In this document: positions 1 to 8,737 of the stretch, piece after piece
Layout of the letters: each line of letters begins with the position of its first letter
Numbering within the stretch: position 1 is the stretch's first letter
NCBI GenBank assembly: GCA_036675265.1
Contig: JAKFFJ010000028.1
Span: forward strand, 15,704-79,703
DNA length: 64,000 nt
Reading direction: 5' to 3'
Source: CAMPJU01 sp036675265
GTDB lineage: Bacteria > Pseudomonadota > Gammaproteobacteria > Xanthomonadales > Xanthomonadaceae
The notes under the pieces: generated by a model
Seen by the model: only the letters and a program-made list of their open reading frames with translations
What the model was told of the DNA's origin: nothing
Database searches by the model: none
Program-made: the position numbers and the translations under genes

Positions 1-520
1 CCAGGCATCGTCGATGTTCATGCCGCCCGCGGCTTCGTGGAAGTCCCACTGGTATTGGCTGTAATAGGTGTCGTTCGGGGTCAGCACCGGCTTCATCAGC
101 TGGTCGACCTCGACGTACTCGACGTCCGGGTTGGTGGCGATCTGGCGCATGAGCGCGGCCGCCTCGACACGGTCGAGCTTGCGGCTGGCCTTGACCACGT
201 GGCCACCCACGGCCAGCTTGCGCAGCACGCCCAGCTGCACCGGCTTGCCGCTGGCTGCCAGCGCGTCCAGGCGCGACACGGCCGCCTCGGCCATGTGCGG
301 GTTGGCGGCTTCTTCGCTGCCGTCCCGGTACTTGACGATGAAACGGTCGTAGCCTTCCGCGACCGGCGCGACGCCAAGCGTGGAGAGGTTCACCCGCTGC
401 GCGGGCTCGACTGCGAACGCGGACCCGGCAAGCGCCGAGAGGGCGACCGCCGTGGCGGCCGCAAGGGTGTGCCTGCGCACCCGGTGCTGCGAGTTGCGCT
501 TGTTCGATAGATCGGACATC
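1..520 (-). CDS. Secreted S8 (subtilisin-like) serine protease, N-terminal part only
   Basis: Reading the minus strand from an ATG at 520, the frame stays open to the window edge and gives 173 residues. Residues 1-36 look like a Sec signal peptide: a basic n-region, an Ala-rich core, and AFA before VEP. Residues ~58-145 resemble the intramolecular chaperone propeptide of secreted subtilases, from YDRFIVKY to EYVEVDQ. Then comes PNDTYYSQYQWDF, the usual lead-in to the catalytic domain in Xanthomonadales S8 proteases. The catalytic Asp, His and Ser lie outside the window, so activity cannot be judged. A GGGGG stretch about 8 nt before the ATG could serve as ribosome site. The family exports and self-processes to degrade extracellular protein. 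Confidence 0.8.
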
Positions 521-872
521 GAAAAACCCCCGAACTTGAGAATGACCGCCAATCCCGGCGGCCTTGGGCAGCAAAAGCCCCCCTCATGCGGGCCTCCCGA
601 CAGGAAGGCGACGCATAACGCAAGAGGCCACGGTTGACGGACAGCCCCCTGTTGCCATCCGTTCATGCAAGCTACCCCGCGTCGCGGGGGCCGCTCAAGC
701 TGCAGGTGCAGCAATCCGCGCCCGGAATTGGGCACTTGGTCACATTTCCGGCATGGAACCGCGCACGGTTCCGGGATTCAGGTCCCTAAAGGCACTTGAC
801 GACCGCCGTCGGACATGACCCGTCACGCGCCCGTCACGAAAACGAACACGGGACCGCGGCCGACGCCCCCGG
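521..872. other. Intergenic region without a recognised gene
   Basis: This 352-base stretch lies upstream of the S8 protease and downstream of sufT, both on the minus strand. It must hold the protease promoter and leader. I looked for a cyclic-di-GMP riboswitch, a tRNA and a T-tailed hairpin and found none that I can defend. Short ORFs across it have no protein-like composition. Confidence 0.5.
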
Positions 873-1424
873 TCAGAGCATGCCGGTCTCGAGGCGGGCG
901 GCTTCGGACATCATGGTCCGGTTCCAGGGCGGGTCGAAGACCAGCTCGACATCCGCTTCCTCGACGGTCGGGATGAGCTCGACCTTGCTGCGCACGTCAT
1001 CCACCAGGATGTCGCCCATGCCGCAGCCGGGCGCGGTGAGGGTCATGCGGATCTCGACCTTGCGGCCGCCCCCTTCCCGCGGCAGCACGCCCGCCTCGTA
1101 CACCAGGCCAAGGTCGACGACGTTGATCGGGATTTCCGGGTCGAAACAGGTGCGCAACTGCTGCCAGACCAGCTGCTCGACCTCGGCGTCGGTCGCGCCT
1201 TCCGGAAGCTCGATGGGGTCCGTGGGCTCCTTGCCGATCGCATCCGCATCCTGCCCCGCGACCCGGAACAGGTTGCCTTCGACGAACACGGTGTAGCTGC
1301 CACCGAGCGCCTGGGTGATGTAGCCGATGCTGCCCGCGGGCAGGGTCACTGCATCGCCCTGTGGCACGAGGACTACCTCGCAATCGCGCTCGAAGCGCAC
1401 CGGTTCGCTGCTGCGTGAGTACAT
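873..1424 (-). CDS. sufT: SufT-type Fe-S cluster assembly protein (MIP18/DUF59 family)
   Basis: This 183-residue protein has an N-terminal beta-rich segment (~1-75) followed by the MIP18/DUF59 fold (~78-178). FDPEIPINVVDLGLVY is the family signature, and TAPGCGMGD holds the conserved Cys (C134). The length and two-part build match SufT, an accessory maturation factor for iron-sulfur proteins, rather than the shorter PaaD or the fused ApbC forms. It stands alone, away from a suf operon, and is divergent from the small membrane protein starting at 1473, so the promoters must share the ~48 bases between. Family assignment is firm; the cluster-maturation role is inferred from the family. Confidence 0.82.
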   Translation of the reverse strand: MYSRSSEPVRFERDCEVVLVPQGDAVTLPAGSIGYITQALGGSYTVFVEGNLFRVAGQDADAIGKEPTDPIELPEGATDAEVEQLVWQQLRTCFDPEIPINVVDLGLVYEAGVLPREGGGRKVEIRMTLTAPGCGMGDILVDDVRSKVELIPTVEEADVELVFDPPWNRTMMSEAARLETGML

Positions 1425-1472
1425 GCCGCCATTTTACCGGCCTATGCTGTCCCGCCCGAAGATCGACGCTGA

Positions 1473-1907
1473 ATGTCCGACGCCCTGTCCCTGCCATCGC
1501 GCCGCCGAGGGCGCCTGGCACCCCTCCTGCCACCGCTCCTGCTCGCGCTGGGCGTCGCGGTGTTCACCGCGGCATGGATCCTGCTGGCCGCGGCCACCGG
1601 CCGGCAGTCCAGCTGGATGGCCCTGCTCGCGGCAGCCGATGCCGCATTGCTGTTGCGGCTCGGGGGCGTGGCGCCCGGCTTCCGGCGGGCCGCCTGGGCG
1701 GTCGGCGCGACAGCGACGACCATCGTGCTGGCGAACTGGGGCATCGTCGCCGCGGGCATCGGCCGGCTGGTCGGGCTCGGCCCGCTGGATTCCGCCCTGA
1801 AGCTCGGGTCCGGCCTGGCCTGGACGGTCGCCCAGCTGGTCAACGGACCGGTCGACGTCGCACTGCTGCTGGCGTCGCTGGCGGTGGCTGCATTCGCGGG
1901 CCGCTGA
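1473..1907 (+). CDS. Small hypothetical membrane protein
   Basis: This 144-residue protein is not one I recognise. After an Arg-rich start (RRRGR) it has about four hydrophobic helices: ~17-41, ~46-65, ~74-95 and a C-terminal stretch ~107-141 that may hold two short helices. The composition is Ala/Leu-rich, with no motif that suggests catalysis. A TATGCT box at 1443-1448 is a possible -10 element. It is convergent with pntB, which ends at 1929, so it is probably monocistronic. The codon pattern (GC in third positions) supports real coding. Confidence 0.6.
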   Translation: MSDALSLPSRRRGRLAPLLPPLLLALGVAVFTAAWILLAAATGRQSSWMALLAAADAALLLRLGGVAPGFRRAAWAVGATATTIVLANWGIVAAGIGRLVGLGPLDSALKLGSGLAWTVAQLVNGPVDVALLLASLAVAAFAGR

Positions 1908-1928
1908 CCCGCGCCCGCTTCGCCGGCT

Positions 1929-3332
1929 TCAATGCCCGCCGTCCAGCGCCTTGAGTTCGGCCACCAGCGCGCCCGCCATCTCCGCCCCGTCCCCGTAGAG
2001 CATCCGCGTGTTGTCGGCATAGAACAGCGCGTTCTCGATGCCGGCGAAGCCGGTGCCCCTGCCGCGCTTGATGACGATCGTGTTGCGCGACCGGTCGACG
2101 TCGAGGATCGGCATGCCGTGGATCGGCGAGGCCGGATCGGTCCTGGCCACCGGGTTGACCACGTCGTTGGCGCCGATCACCAGCGAAACATCCGTGTTCG
2201 GGAACTCGGGGTTGACGTCGTCCATGTCCGCGATGAGGTCGTAGGGCACGCCTGCCTCGGCGAGCAGCACGTTCATGTGCCCCGGCATGCGCCCCGCGAC
2301 GGGATGGATCGCGAACTTCACCTTGATCCCGCGCTCGATCAACTTCTGCGCGAGTTCCCAGACCTTGTGCTGTGCCTGCGCGACGGCCATGCCGTAGCCG
2401 GGCACGATCACCACGCGCTCGGCGTAGGCCATCATCGCCGCCACGTCGCCGGCCTCGATCGGCTTCTGGCTGCCGGCGATCTCCTGCGCCTGTCCGCCGC
2501 CGCCGAAGTTGGAAAACAGGACGTTGCGGATCGGGCGGTTCATCGCCCTGGCCATCAGCCGCGTCAGCAGCATGCCGGCTGCCCCGACCATGGTGCCGGC
2601 GATGATCAGCGCCTGGTTGCCCAGGACGTAACCCTCGAATGCCACGGCCAGCCCGGTCAGCGCGTTGTAGAGCGAAATCACCACCGGCATGTCGGCGCCG
2701 CCGATCGGCAGCGTCATCAGCACGCCCAGCGCGAGCGCCGCGAGGAAGAAGGCGACGATGGCCGGCACGCCCAGCGAATGGATCGCGATGCCCCCTAGCA
2801 CGACGGTGAGGACGAACAGCGCGCCGTTGAACCATTGCTGGCCGGGGAACACGTAGCGCTTGTCCATCCGCCCGTCGAGCTTGGCCCAGGCGATCGCCGA
2901 GCCCGAGAGCGACACCGCGCCGATCAGCGCGCCCAGCACGGCCAGCACGACGACGACGAGGGGCGGCCGCTCGCCCGCGGCGGCGTAGCGCAGCAGTTCC
3001 ACCGCGCCGATGGCGGCCGCCGATCCGCCGCCCATGCCGTTGTAGAGCGCCACCATCTGCGGCATGTCGGTGATCGCCACGCGCTTGCCCGATACCCAGG
3101 CAGGCACGGTGCCGATGACCAGCGCCAGCAGGATCAGTCCCAGGTTGCCCAGGCCGGGCAGCGCGAAGGTCGCCACGGTCGCCAGCACCATGCCCGCGCC
3201 CGCCCACCGGATGCCGCTGCGCGCGGTCTTCGGGGATGCCATGCGCTGCAGGCCCAGCAGGAACAGGGTGGCCGCGATGAAATAGCTGGCCTTGACCAGC
3301 AGAGGCAGCCATTCGGCCAGCTCGCCGCTCAT
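1929..3332 (-). CDS. pntB: NAD(P) transhydrogenase subunit beta
   Basis: This 467-residue protein is the membrane and NADP(H)-binding subunit of the proton-translocating transhydrogenase, which drives NADPH formation from NADH with the proton gradient. The N-terminal half (~1-260) holds many hydrophobic helices. The C-terminal NADP-binding domain (dIII, ~285-467) shows VPGYGMAVAQAQ and HPVAGRMPGHMNVLL, then VIGANDVVNP, all typical. The open frame runs far upstream, but ATG at 3332 is chosen because it gives MSGELAEWLPLL, the usual start, and overlaps the pntAB stop by 4 bases, implying translational coupling. It is the last gene of pntAA-pntAB-pntB. Confidence 0.95.
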   Translation of the reverse strand: MSGELAEWLPLLVKASYFIAATLFLLGLQRMASPKTARSGIRWAGAGMVLATVATFALPGLGNLGLILLALVIGTVPAWVSGKRVAITDMPQMVALYNGMGGGSAAAIGAVELLRYAAAGERPPLVVVVLAVLGALIGAVSLSGSAIAWAKLDGRMDKRYVFPGQQWFNGALFVLTVVLGGIAIHSLGVPAIVAFFLAALALGVLMTLPIGGADMPVVISLYNALTGLAVAFEGYVLGNQALIIAGTMVGAAGMLLTRLMARAMNRPIRNVLFSNFGGGGQAQEIAGSQKPIEAGDVAAMMAYAERVVIVPGYGMAVAQAQHKVWELAQKLIERGIKVKFAIHPVAGRMPGHMNVLLAEAGVPYDLIADMDDVNPEFPNTDVSLVIGANDVVNPVARTDPASPIHGMPILDVDRSRNTIVIKRGRGTGFAGIENALFYADNTRMLYGDGAEMAGALVAELKALDGGH

Positions 3333-3625
3333 GCGTCGCCTTCCTTCCGGCTGGGCTTGAACATCTCCAGCATGCGCTCGGTCACCACGTAGCCGCCGGC
3401 CGCGTTCCCCGCGCCGAGCAGCACGGCGACGAACCCGATCGCCTTGCCAAGCGTCGTGTCCGCGTGCCCCAGCACCACCATCGCGCCGATCAGCACGATG
3501 CCATGGATGAAGTTGGACCCCGACATCAGGGGGGTGTGCAGGATCACCGGCACGCGCGAGATGATCACGTGGCCGGCGATCGCCGCCAGCATGAAGATGT
3601 AGAGCGCCACGAATCCATCGTTCAT
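3329..3625 (-). CDS. pntAB: NAD(P) transhydrogenase alpha-2 subunit (membrane part)
   Basis: This 98-residue protein is the short membrane piece of the alpha subunit. It has about three helices: FVALYIFMLAAIAGHVIIS, the TPLMSGSNFIHGIVLIGAMVV region, and IGFVAVLLGAGNAAGGYVV. It ends in the VTERMLEMF motif seen in this family. In E. coli this segment is fused to the NAD-binding domain as PntA; here it is a separate gene, as in Rhodospirillum. ATG at 3625 overlaps the pntAA stop by 4 bases, and its own stop overlaps the pntB start by 4 bases. It does not appear as a clean frame of its own because the same frame stays open upstream. Confidence 0.92.
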   Translation of the reverse strand: MNDGFVALYIFMLAAIAGHVIISRVPVILHTPLMSGSNFIHGIVLIGAMVVLGHADTTLGKAIGFVAVLLGAGNAAGGYVVTERMLEMFKPSRKEGDA

Positions 3626-4752
3626 GCCCGCGCTCCCCCGTTGTCGATCGTGGCAGGTGGCGGTCCCGGCCACGCGGTCTTCGCCAGCAGTTCGTCGTCC
3701 CAGTCCAGGCGCACAACGCCGCCGTCCAGCAGCAGCCGGATGAAGTTCGCCACGTTGCGCGCGTACATTTCGCTGGCGTGCAGCGCCCCGCTGCTGGCCA
3801 GCCCGAGCGGTCCCGCCACGGCGACCCCGCCGACCTCCACGGTCCTGCCCGGCTGCGTGGCCTCGCAGTTGCCGCCGGTTTCCGCTGCCAGGTCGACCAC
3901 CACGCTGCCGGGCGCCATGCCTTCGACCATCGCGGCCGTGATGATGCGCGGCGCCGGGCGTCCCGGCACCGCCGCCGTGCAGACGACGACATCGATCTTG
4001 CGCAGGTGCTCGCCGAGGCGGCGTTGCTGTTCTGCGCGTTCCTCGTCGGTCAGCGGGCGCGCGTAGCCACCCTCGCCCACCGCGCTGACCCCCAGGTCGA
4101 GGAACTTCGCACCGAGCGACGCGATCTGTTCGCGCGTTTCGGGGCGCACGTCGAATCCCTCGACCTGCGCGCCGAGCCGGCGCGCGGTGGCGATCGCCTG
4201 CAGCCCCGCGACGCCGGCGCCGACGACGAGCACCTTCGAGGGCCGGATGGTGCCGGCCGCCGTGGTCAGCATCGGGAAGAACCGCGGCGCGAGCTGCGCG
4301 GCCAGCAGCACCGCCTTGTAGCCGGCCATGCCTGCCTGCGAGCTCAGCACGTCCATCGCCTGCGCCCGGGTGGTGCGCGGCAGGCGCTCGAGCGGGAAGG
4401 CGACGATGCCGCCGTCGCGCAAGGCCGCCGCCCGGTCGGGGTCTGCCTCGGGCGCGAGCAACCCGACCAGGATCGTGCCGGGGCGCAGCCGCGCGATCGC
4501 GTCGACGGGCGGGGGTTGCACGCACGGGACGATATCGGCGCTTGCGCGCGCGGCATCGGCATCGTCAACCAGCGTTGCGCCTGCGTCGGCGTACTGCGCG
4601 TCGGAAATGAAGGCGCCCTGGCCTGCGCCGCGTTCGACGCGGACCACGGCACCGGCCGCCACCAGCTTCCTGCATGTTTCAGGCGTGACGGCGACCCGCC
4701 GTTCCCCGGTCGCGCGTTCGCGCGCGACGCCAATCACCGCCGTGACCGTCAT
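3622..4752 (-). CDS. pntAA: NAD(P) transhydrogenase alpha-1 subunit (NAD-binding)
   Basis: This 376-residue soluble subunit binds NAD(H). The N-terminal alanine-dehydrogenase-like domain (~1-140) includes GERRVAVTPE; the Rossmann domain has VVGAGVAGLQAIATARRLGA followed by the acidic FDVRPE that accepts NAD ribose. The RVAVTPE and GYKAVLLAA segments are typical of the AlaDH/PNT family. It is the first gene of the three-gene operon; the ATG at 4752 gives MTVTAVIGVARE, a standard start. The upstream DUF1631 gene is co-directional and ends at 4807, leaving ~54 bases for a promoter. Function is well established for the family. Confidence 0.94.
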   Translation of the reverse strand: MTVTAVIGVARERATGERRVAVTPETCRKLVAAGAVVRVERGAGQGAFISDAQYADAGATLVDDADAARASADIVPCVQPPPVDAIARLRPGTILVGLLAPEADPDRAAALRDGGIVAFPLERLPRTTRAQAMDVLSSQAGMAGYKAVLLAAQLAPRFFPMLTTAAGTIRPSKVLVVGAGVAGLQAIATARRLGAQVEGFDVRPETREQIASLGAKFLDLGVSAVGEGGYARPLTDEERAEQQRRLGEHLRKIDVVVCTAAVPGRPAPRIITAAMVEGMAPGSVVVDLAAETGGNCEATQPGRTVEVGGVAVAGPLGLASSGALHASEMYARNVANFIRLLLDGGVVRLDWDDELLAKTAWPGPPPATIDNGGARA

Positions 4753-4806
4753 CCATCCGCTCCGCGGGGCCCGCCTGCATCGTAGCGGAACACCCGCCGG
4801 CCGGGA

Positions 4807-7098
4807 TCAGTCCTGGCCCACGGCCCGGTCGAGCCGTTGGCGCATCTGCTGCATCGCCGCGTCGAACGGGGCCTGCTCGGTGCCCGGCTCCAGCCGGCCC
4901 TGCTTCACCAGCGCGGCCAGTTGCTCGGCGGACGCCACCAGGACCCGACCGCCACGGCGGTTGACCAGCAGGAAGCGCGCCGTCAGCGGACTGGCCCATG
5001 CGACCTTGGCCGCGACGGGCTCGCTGTCCGGGTCGACCAGCCGCATCCAGTCGCCCGGCTTGAGCCGGCGCATCTGCTCGGCGACCGCGGGATCGAAATC
5101 GAGCGCGTCGATGCCGCGGACCAGGTGGAGCGAAGACGCGTCCTCCTCCGCCTGCGGCGCCTCGGGCAGTTCGTGCAGCGACCGCGGCACGTCCGGCCGG
5201 GCCAGGGCACGCACCAGCCCCGCCATCCATTCGCGGGAGGCCGCGGCATCCAGGCCGGAACTGGACAGGCACTCCGCGATGTCCGGTTGCAGCGAAATCA
5301 GCAGGTCGGCCACGGCCGGGCCATGGCCCATCGAAGCGACGCGGTCGGCTTCGACCATGGCTTCGCCCAGCGCGAGCGCGTCCCGGTGGCGTTGCGATTC
5401 CAGTCCGTCGCGCAACAGCGTCTGCAGGACGTGGTGCTGCCAGTAGTCCACCAGGAAGTCGCCGACCACCGCGGTGACCGGGACCTGCGCCAGGCGGCGC
5501 GCCACGGCGGCGTTCGCCTGGAGGCGGGCCTGCAACAGGCGTTCGCGGCCGTGCACCGCCTCCGCGGCGCGGCGCTCGATGGCGTCCACGCGCTGGCGCT
5601 GCTGCTGGAGCAGTGCCTCGAGCTCGACCGAGGCCAGCTCGAACACCGCCAGGTCCTCGTTGAAGTCCGCCACGACGCGGTGCGCCGCGCTTGCCGCGTG
5701 CTTGAGCAGCTCGCGATCCTGCGGCGTCGTGCCGTCGTTGCCCTCGCACGCCTCGGTGATCGCATCGAGCAGCCGGCGCGCCGGGTGCTCGCGCTCGACG
5801 AAGAGCGCCTCGTCGAGCAATGCGACCTTGACGTAAGGCAGCACGAGGCGCGCGTACAGCCGGCGCGAACGCTGCAGCTGCGCATGGGTCTGGAACAGCG
5901 ATTCGAACAGCAGGCCGACGAGGTCGATCGCCTCCTGGTCGGCCTCGCCGAGGCCGGTCCGCTTCGGATCCAGCCCCAGGCGGCGCGCGCCATCGGCCAG
6001 TTCCGAACGGATCGCGTCGGCAAGCCGGAGCTCGCCGGCCAGCGCCTTGGCGTAGGCTTCCGGCGGCTCGCTCTGCAGCAGCGAGGCGACACTGACGACT
6101 TCGGCGGTGCGCAACTCGCGGCGCGACACCGGACCGCCGCCGAGGCCCGGGATCCCGGACTCGCCGACGCCATCCATGCCGCCCGTGCCGTCGCCGCTGC
6201 CTCCCCCCATCCCGCCGCCCGCGCCCGCGCCCGCGGATCCGTCGCCTGCGCCGTCGGAACGGCGGCGCGATGCGCGCAACAGGCGGCGCAGTTCGGTGAT
6301 CCTTGCGCGACCCCCGGACACCGGGTCGGCTGCAGGCATGTCGTTGGCGGCGACGGGGACGCTGGCGTCCTGCGCGGGCGCCTGGCTTTCTTCCTGCCGC
6401 GCGCGCTGGATCTCCGCCGGGCTGCCGTAGCCGGACGCGGCCAGCAGCGTGTTGATGCGCGCGTACAACTCGCCGAGCACCTCGCCCAGGCGCCGTTCGT
6501 ACTGCGCGAACAGCAGCGGCCTCAGGGCATCGGGCAGGAAGGTGTCGCGGAAGGTCTGGCCGAACGCGCCTGCCAGCCGCACCGGGCCGATCGGGTTCGG
6601 CGCGGGGGCCTGGCCGAGCGCCTGGGACAGCGCCTCGAGCCGCCGGTCGAGCAACTGCAATGCAGGCGCATGGCGCAGGGCAATCGCGTCGGCCAGGCGC
6701 TGCCCGGCGACGTGGTATTGCAACTGGCTTTCCTCGACGAGGTCGAAGTGCGTCGCCGGCCGCCGGATGCCCGTGGGCAGCACGCGGAAACGATCGAACC
6801 CCTCGGCGACCAGTTCGCGGAAGCGCATGACGTAGGTGGCATTGCGCTGGCGCAACGCCATCAACGCATTGTCCTGGTCGCGCCGCTCCATGGGGGTGCC
6901 GGCGTGCGACGACGCGCGGACGGCCGCCTCGATCGCCAGGTGCAGCCCGTCGGGCACGCGGCCGAGGTGTTCCACCGCCGCGCGCTTCATGTCTTCCAGC
7001 ACCTGGGCTGGATCCTGGCGCGTGGCATAGACGCCGAGCGGATGACCTGACACCCTAGCTGTCTCCCGAGCTGTCCCGCCGCGACATTGTGCGGCCAT
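4807..7098 (-). CDS. DUF1631 family protein of unknown function
   Basis: This 763-residue cytoplasmic protein has no signal peptide or membrane helix. It belongs to the DUF1631 family common in Xanthomonadales and Pseudomonas; database names such as thymidine phosphorylase for this family are not supported by anything seen here. An N-terminal helical part (~1-250) is joined by a long Gly-rich linker (around 6140-6260, with GAGAGGGMGGGSGDGTGG) to a larger helical part, ending in a beta-rich segment (KPGDWMRLVD, WASPLTARFLLVNRRGGRVL) that resembles a PilZ-type barrel. ATG at 7098 is preferred over one at 7119 because AAGGG lies 6 nt upstream of it. No partner is obvious. Confidence 0.75.
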   Translation of the reverse strand: MAAQCRGGTARETARVSGHPLGVYATRQDPAQVLEDMKRAAVEHLGRVPDGLHLAIEAAVRASSHAGTPMERRDQDNALMALRQRNATYVMRFRELVAEGFDRFRVLPTGIRRPATHFDLVEESQLQYHVAGQRLADAIALRHAPALQLLDRRLEALSQALGQAPAPNPIGPVRLAGAFGQTFRDTFLPDALRPLLFAQYERRLGEVLGELYARINTLLAASGYGSPAEIQRARQEESQAPAQDASVPVAANDMPAADPVSGGRARITELRRLLRASRRRSDGAGDGSAGAGAGGGMGGGSGDGTGGMDGVGESGIPGLGGGPVSRRELRTAEVVSVASLLQSEPPEAYAKALAGELRLADAIRSELADGARRLGLDPKRTGLGEADQEAIDLVGLLFESLFQTHAQLQRSRRLYARLVLPYVKVALLDEALFVEREHPARRLLDAITEACEGNDGTTPQDRELLKHAASAAHRVVADFNEDLAVFELASVELEALLQQQRQRVDAIERRAAEAVHGRERLLQARLQANAAVARRLAQVPVTAVVGDFLVDYWQHHVLQTLLRDGLESQRHRDALALGEAMVEADRVASMGHGPAVADLLISLQPDIAECLSSSGLDAAASREWMAGLVRALARPDVPRSLHELPEAPQAEEDASSLHLVRGIDALDFDPAVAEQMRRLKPGDWMRLVDPDSEPVAAKVAWASPLTARFLLVNRRGGRVLVASAEQLAALVKQGRLEPGTEQAPFDAAMQQMRQRLDRAVGQD

Positions 7099-7167
7099 TG
7101 GCGACCCTTGCCGGAGCATAGTGCCGCCCCGCGTCAGGTCATCTCCCTGAACCCCGAAGTGTGAACC

Positions 7168-7779
7168 ATGTCCCACTCCCTTGACGAGTTTCCGCCGGAC
7201 GGCGCAAGGGCGGGTGAAACCCCGCTTGACGCCCGCCGGTCGGTGCCCGCCGGGCAGCTCGGCGAGCCGGGTCCCGACACCCGCATGCTGCTCCGGATGC
7301 TGCGTTCGGCGGTGCGCGTGCCCGACCATGGCAGGCGGGTGCCCTTCCGCTTCCTGCGCATCGACGGCGATGCGCGCGCGGCGCTCGGGGACCTGCTGGC
7401 GCGCCGCGCCCTGGCGCGCGATCCCGGCACTTCGGACGCGGTACTGGACAAGGAACGGGGACGCTTCACCCGCGCCCCGTTGGTCGTGGCCGTCGTGGCC
7501 GTGCTCGGGCCCGACGACGCGATCCCGGCATCGGAACGCGCCGCGAGTGCATCGTGCGTCTGCTTCGCGCTGCTCCAGGCGGCGCAGGCCCACGGGTTCG
7601 GCGCGCAGTGGCTGACCGGCTGGGCCGCGTACGACCGGGAGGTCCTGGCGGCGCTCGGGCTCGGCGAGCACGAACGCATCGCCGGGTTCGTGCACATCGG
7701 CACCCCGCTCCAGCCCGCGCCGGAACGCGACCGCCCCGATCCCCGGGACCTGCTCACCGACTGGCAGCCACCGGGATGA
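7168..7779 (+). CDS. Nitroreductase family protein (YdjA-like)
   Basis: This 203-residue FMN-dependent reductase homologue of the small nitroreductase class has the core motifs RMLRSAVRVPDH, PFRFLRIDG and AAQAHGFGAQWLTGW, close to E. coli YdjA, plus a ~37-residue N-terminal extension with no signal features. Family members use NAD(P)H to reduce nitro or quinone compounds; the physiological substrate is unknown. The last codons overlap the start of the exonuclease-like gene by 4 bases, so the two are likely one transcript. It is divergent from the DUF1631 gene. Confidence 0.8.
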   Translation: MSHSLDEFPPDGARAGETPLDARRSVPAGQLGEPGPDTRMLLRMLRSAVRVPDHGRRVPFRFLRIDGDARAALGDLLARRALARDPGTSDAVLDKERGRFTRAPLVVAVVAVLGPDDAIPASERAASASCVCFALLQAAQAHGFGAQWLTGWAAYDREVLAALGLGEHERIAGFVHIGTPLQPAPERDRPDPRDLLTDWQPPG

Positions 7780-8690
7780 CGGCAACGACGACCGTCTACC
7801 TGGTGGACGCGAGCCTCTACGTGTTCCGCGCATGGCATTCCATGCCGGCGGACCAGTTCCGGGACGCCGACGGCTGGCCGACGAACGCGGTCCATGGGTT
7901 CGCGCGCTTCCTGCTCGAACTGCTCGAGCGCGAGCGACCCCTGCACATCGCGATCGCGTTCGACGAGGCACTCGATTCCTGCTTCCGCAATGCGCTCTAC
8001 CCGGCCTACAAGGCGAACCGCGAGCCGGCTCCGGACGAACTGCGGCGCCAGTTCGCGCACTGCAAGGCGCTGTGCCTGGCGCTCGGCCTGGTGGTGCTGG
8101 CGCACGCCGAGTACGAAGCCGACGACCTGATCGGCAGCGCCGCGCGCGCGGCGCGCGCGCACGGGCACCGCGCGGTGATCGTGTCGGCGGACAAGGACCT
8201 GTCGCAGCTGCTGGACGTGCACGACGAACAGTGGGACTTCGCCCGCGGGGTCCGGTGGGGCGCTGCAGGCGTGCGCGAGCGGCATGGCGTCGAGGCGCAC
8301 CAGATCGCCGACTACCTGGCGCTGGCCGGCGATGCGGTCGACAACATCCCGGGGGTGCCGGGCATCGGCCGCAAGACCGCGGCGGTGCTGCTGTCCCACT
8401 TCGGTTCGCTCGATGCGCTGCTCGACCGGATCGACGAGGTCCCCTTCCTGCGCCTGCGCGGCGCGGCGCAGGCCGCGGCGAAATTGCGCCAGCACCGCGA
8501 GCAGGCGCTCTTGTGCCGGTTGCTGGCGACCATCGCGCTGGACGCACCGCTGTGCGCCGCCGCGCCGGCCTACGCGCGCCGCACCGCCGACGGCGACGGG
8601 CTGGTGGCCCTCTGCGACGCGCTGCGCTTCGGCCCGTTGACGCGCAGGCGGCTGCACGAGGCGAGCGGCCTGGCGTACGCGCCCGCGTGA
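7776..8690 (+). CDS. 5'-3' exonuclease / flap endonuclease homologue
   Basis: This 304-residue protein is like the N-terminal nuclease domain of DNA polymerase I but without a polymerase. It starts with VYLVDASLYVFRAWH (first metal-binding Asp), then IAIAFDEAL, the helical-arch region YPAYKANREP, EYEADDLIG and VSADKDLSQLL with the acidic cluster, and an H3TH DNA-binding motif NIPGVPGIGRKTAAVLLSHF. It is longer than E. coli Xni/ExoIX (251 aa). The ATG at 7776 overlaps the nitroreductase stop by 4 bases; the frame is open upstream but that part has no homology. It probably processes flaps in repair; the exact role is inferred. Confidence 0.87.
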   Translation: MTATTTVYLVDASLYVFRAWHSMPADQFRDADGWPTNAVHGFARFLLELLERERPLHIAIAFDEALDSCFRNALYPAYKANREPAPDELRRQFAHCKALCLALGLVVLAHAEYEADDLIGSAARAARAHGHRAVIVSADKDLSQLLDVHDEQWDFARGVRWGAAGVRERHGVEAHQIADYLALAGDAVDNIPGVPGIGRKTAAVLLSHFGSLDALLDRIDEVPFLRLRGAAQAAAKLRQHREQALLCRLLATIALDAPLCAAAPAYARRTADGDGLVALCDALRFGPLTRRRLHEASGLAYAPA

Positions 8691-8737
8691 GGCCACGGCC
8701 GGGTCCGGGGCCCACCGCCAGCGGTTACGATCCGGGC

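Noticed and set aside
521..720. Cyclic-di-GMP riboswitch before the S8 protease
   Set aside because: A search by eye for the GEMM-I core pairs and the GGGACGCAAAG-type stretch found nothing matching.
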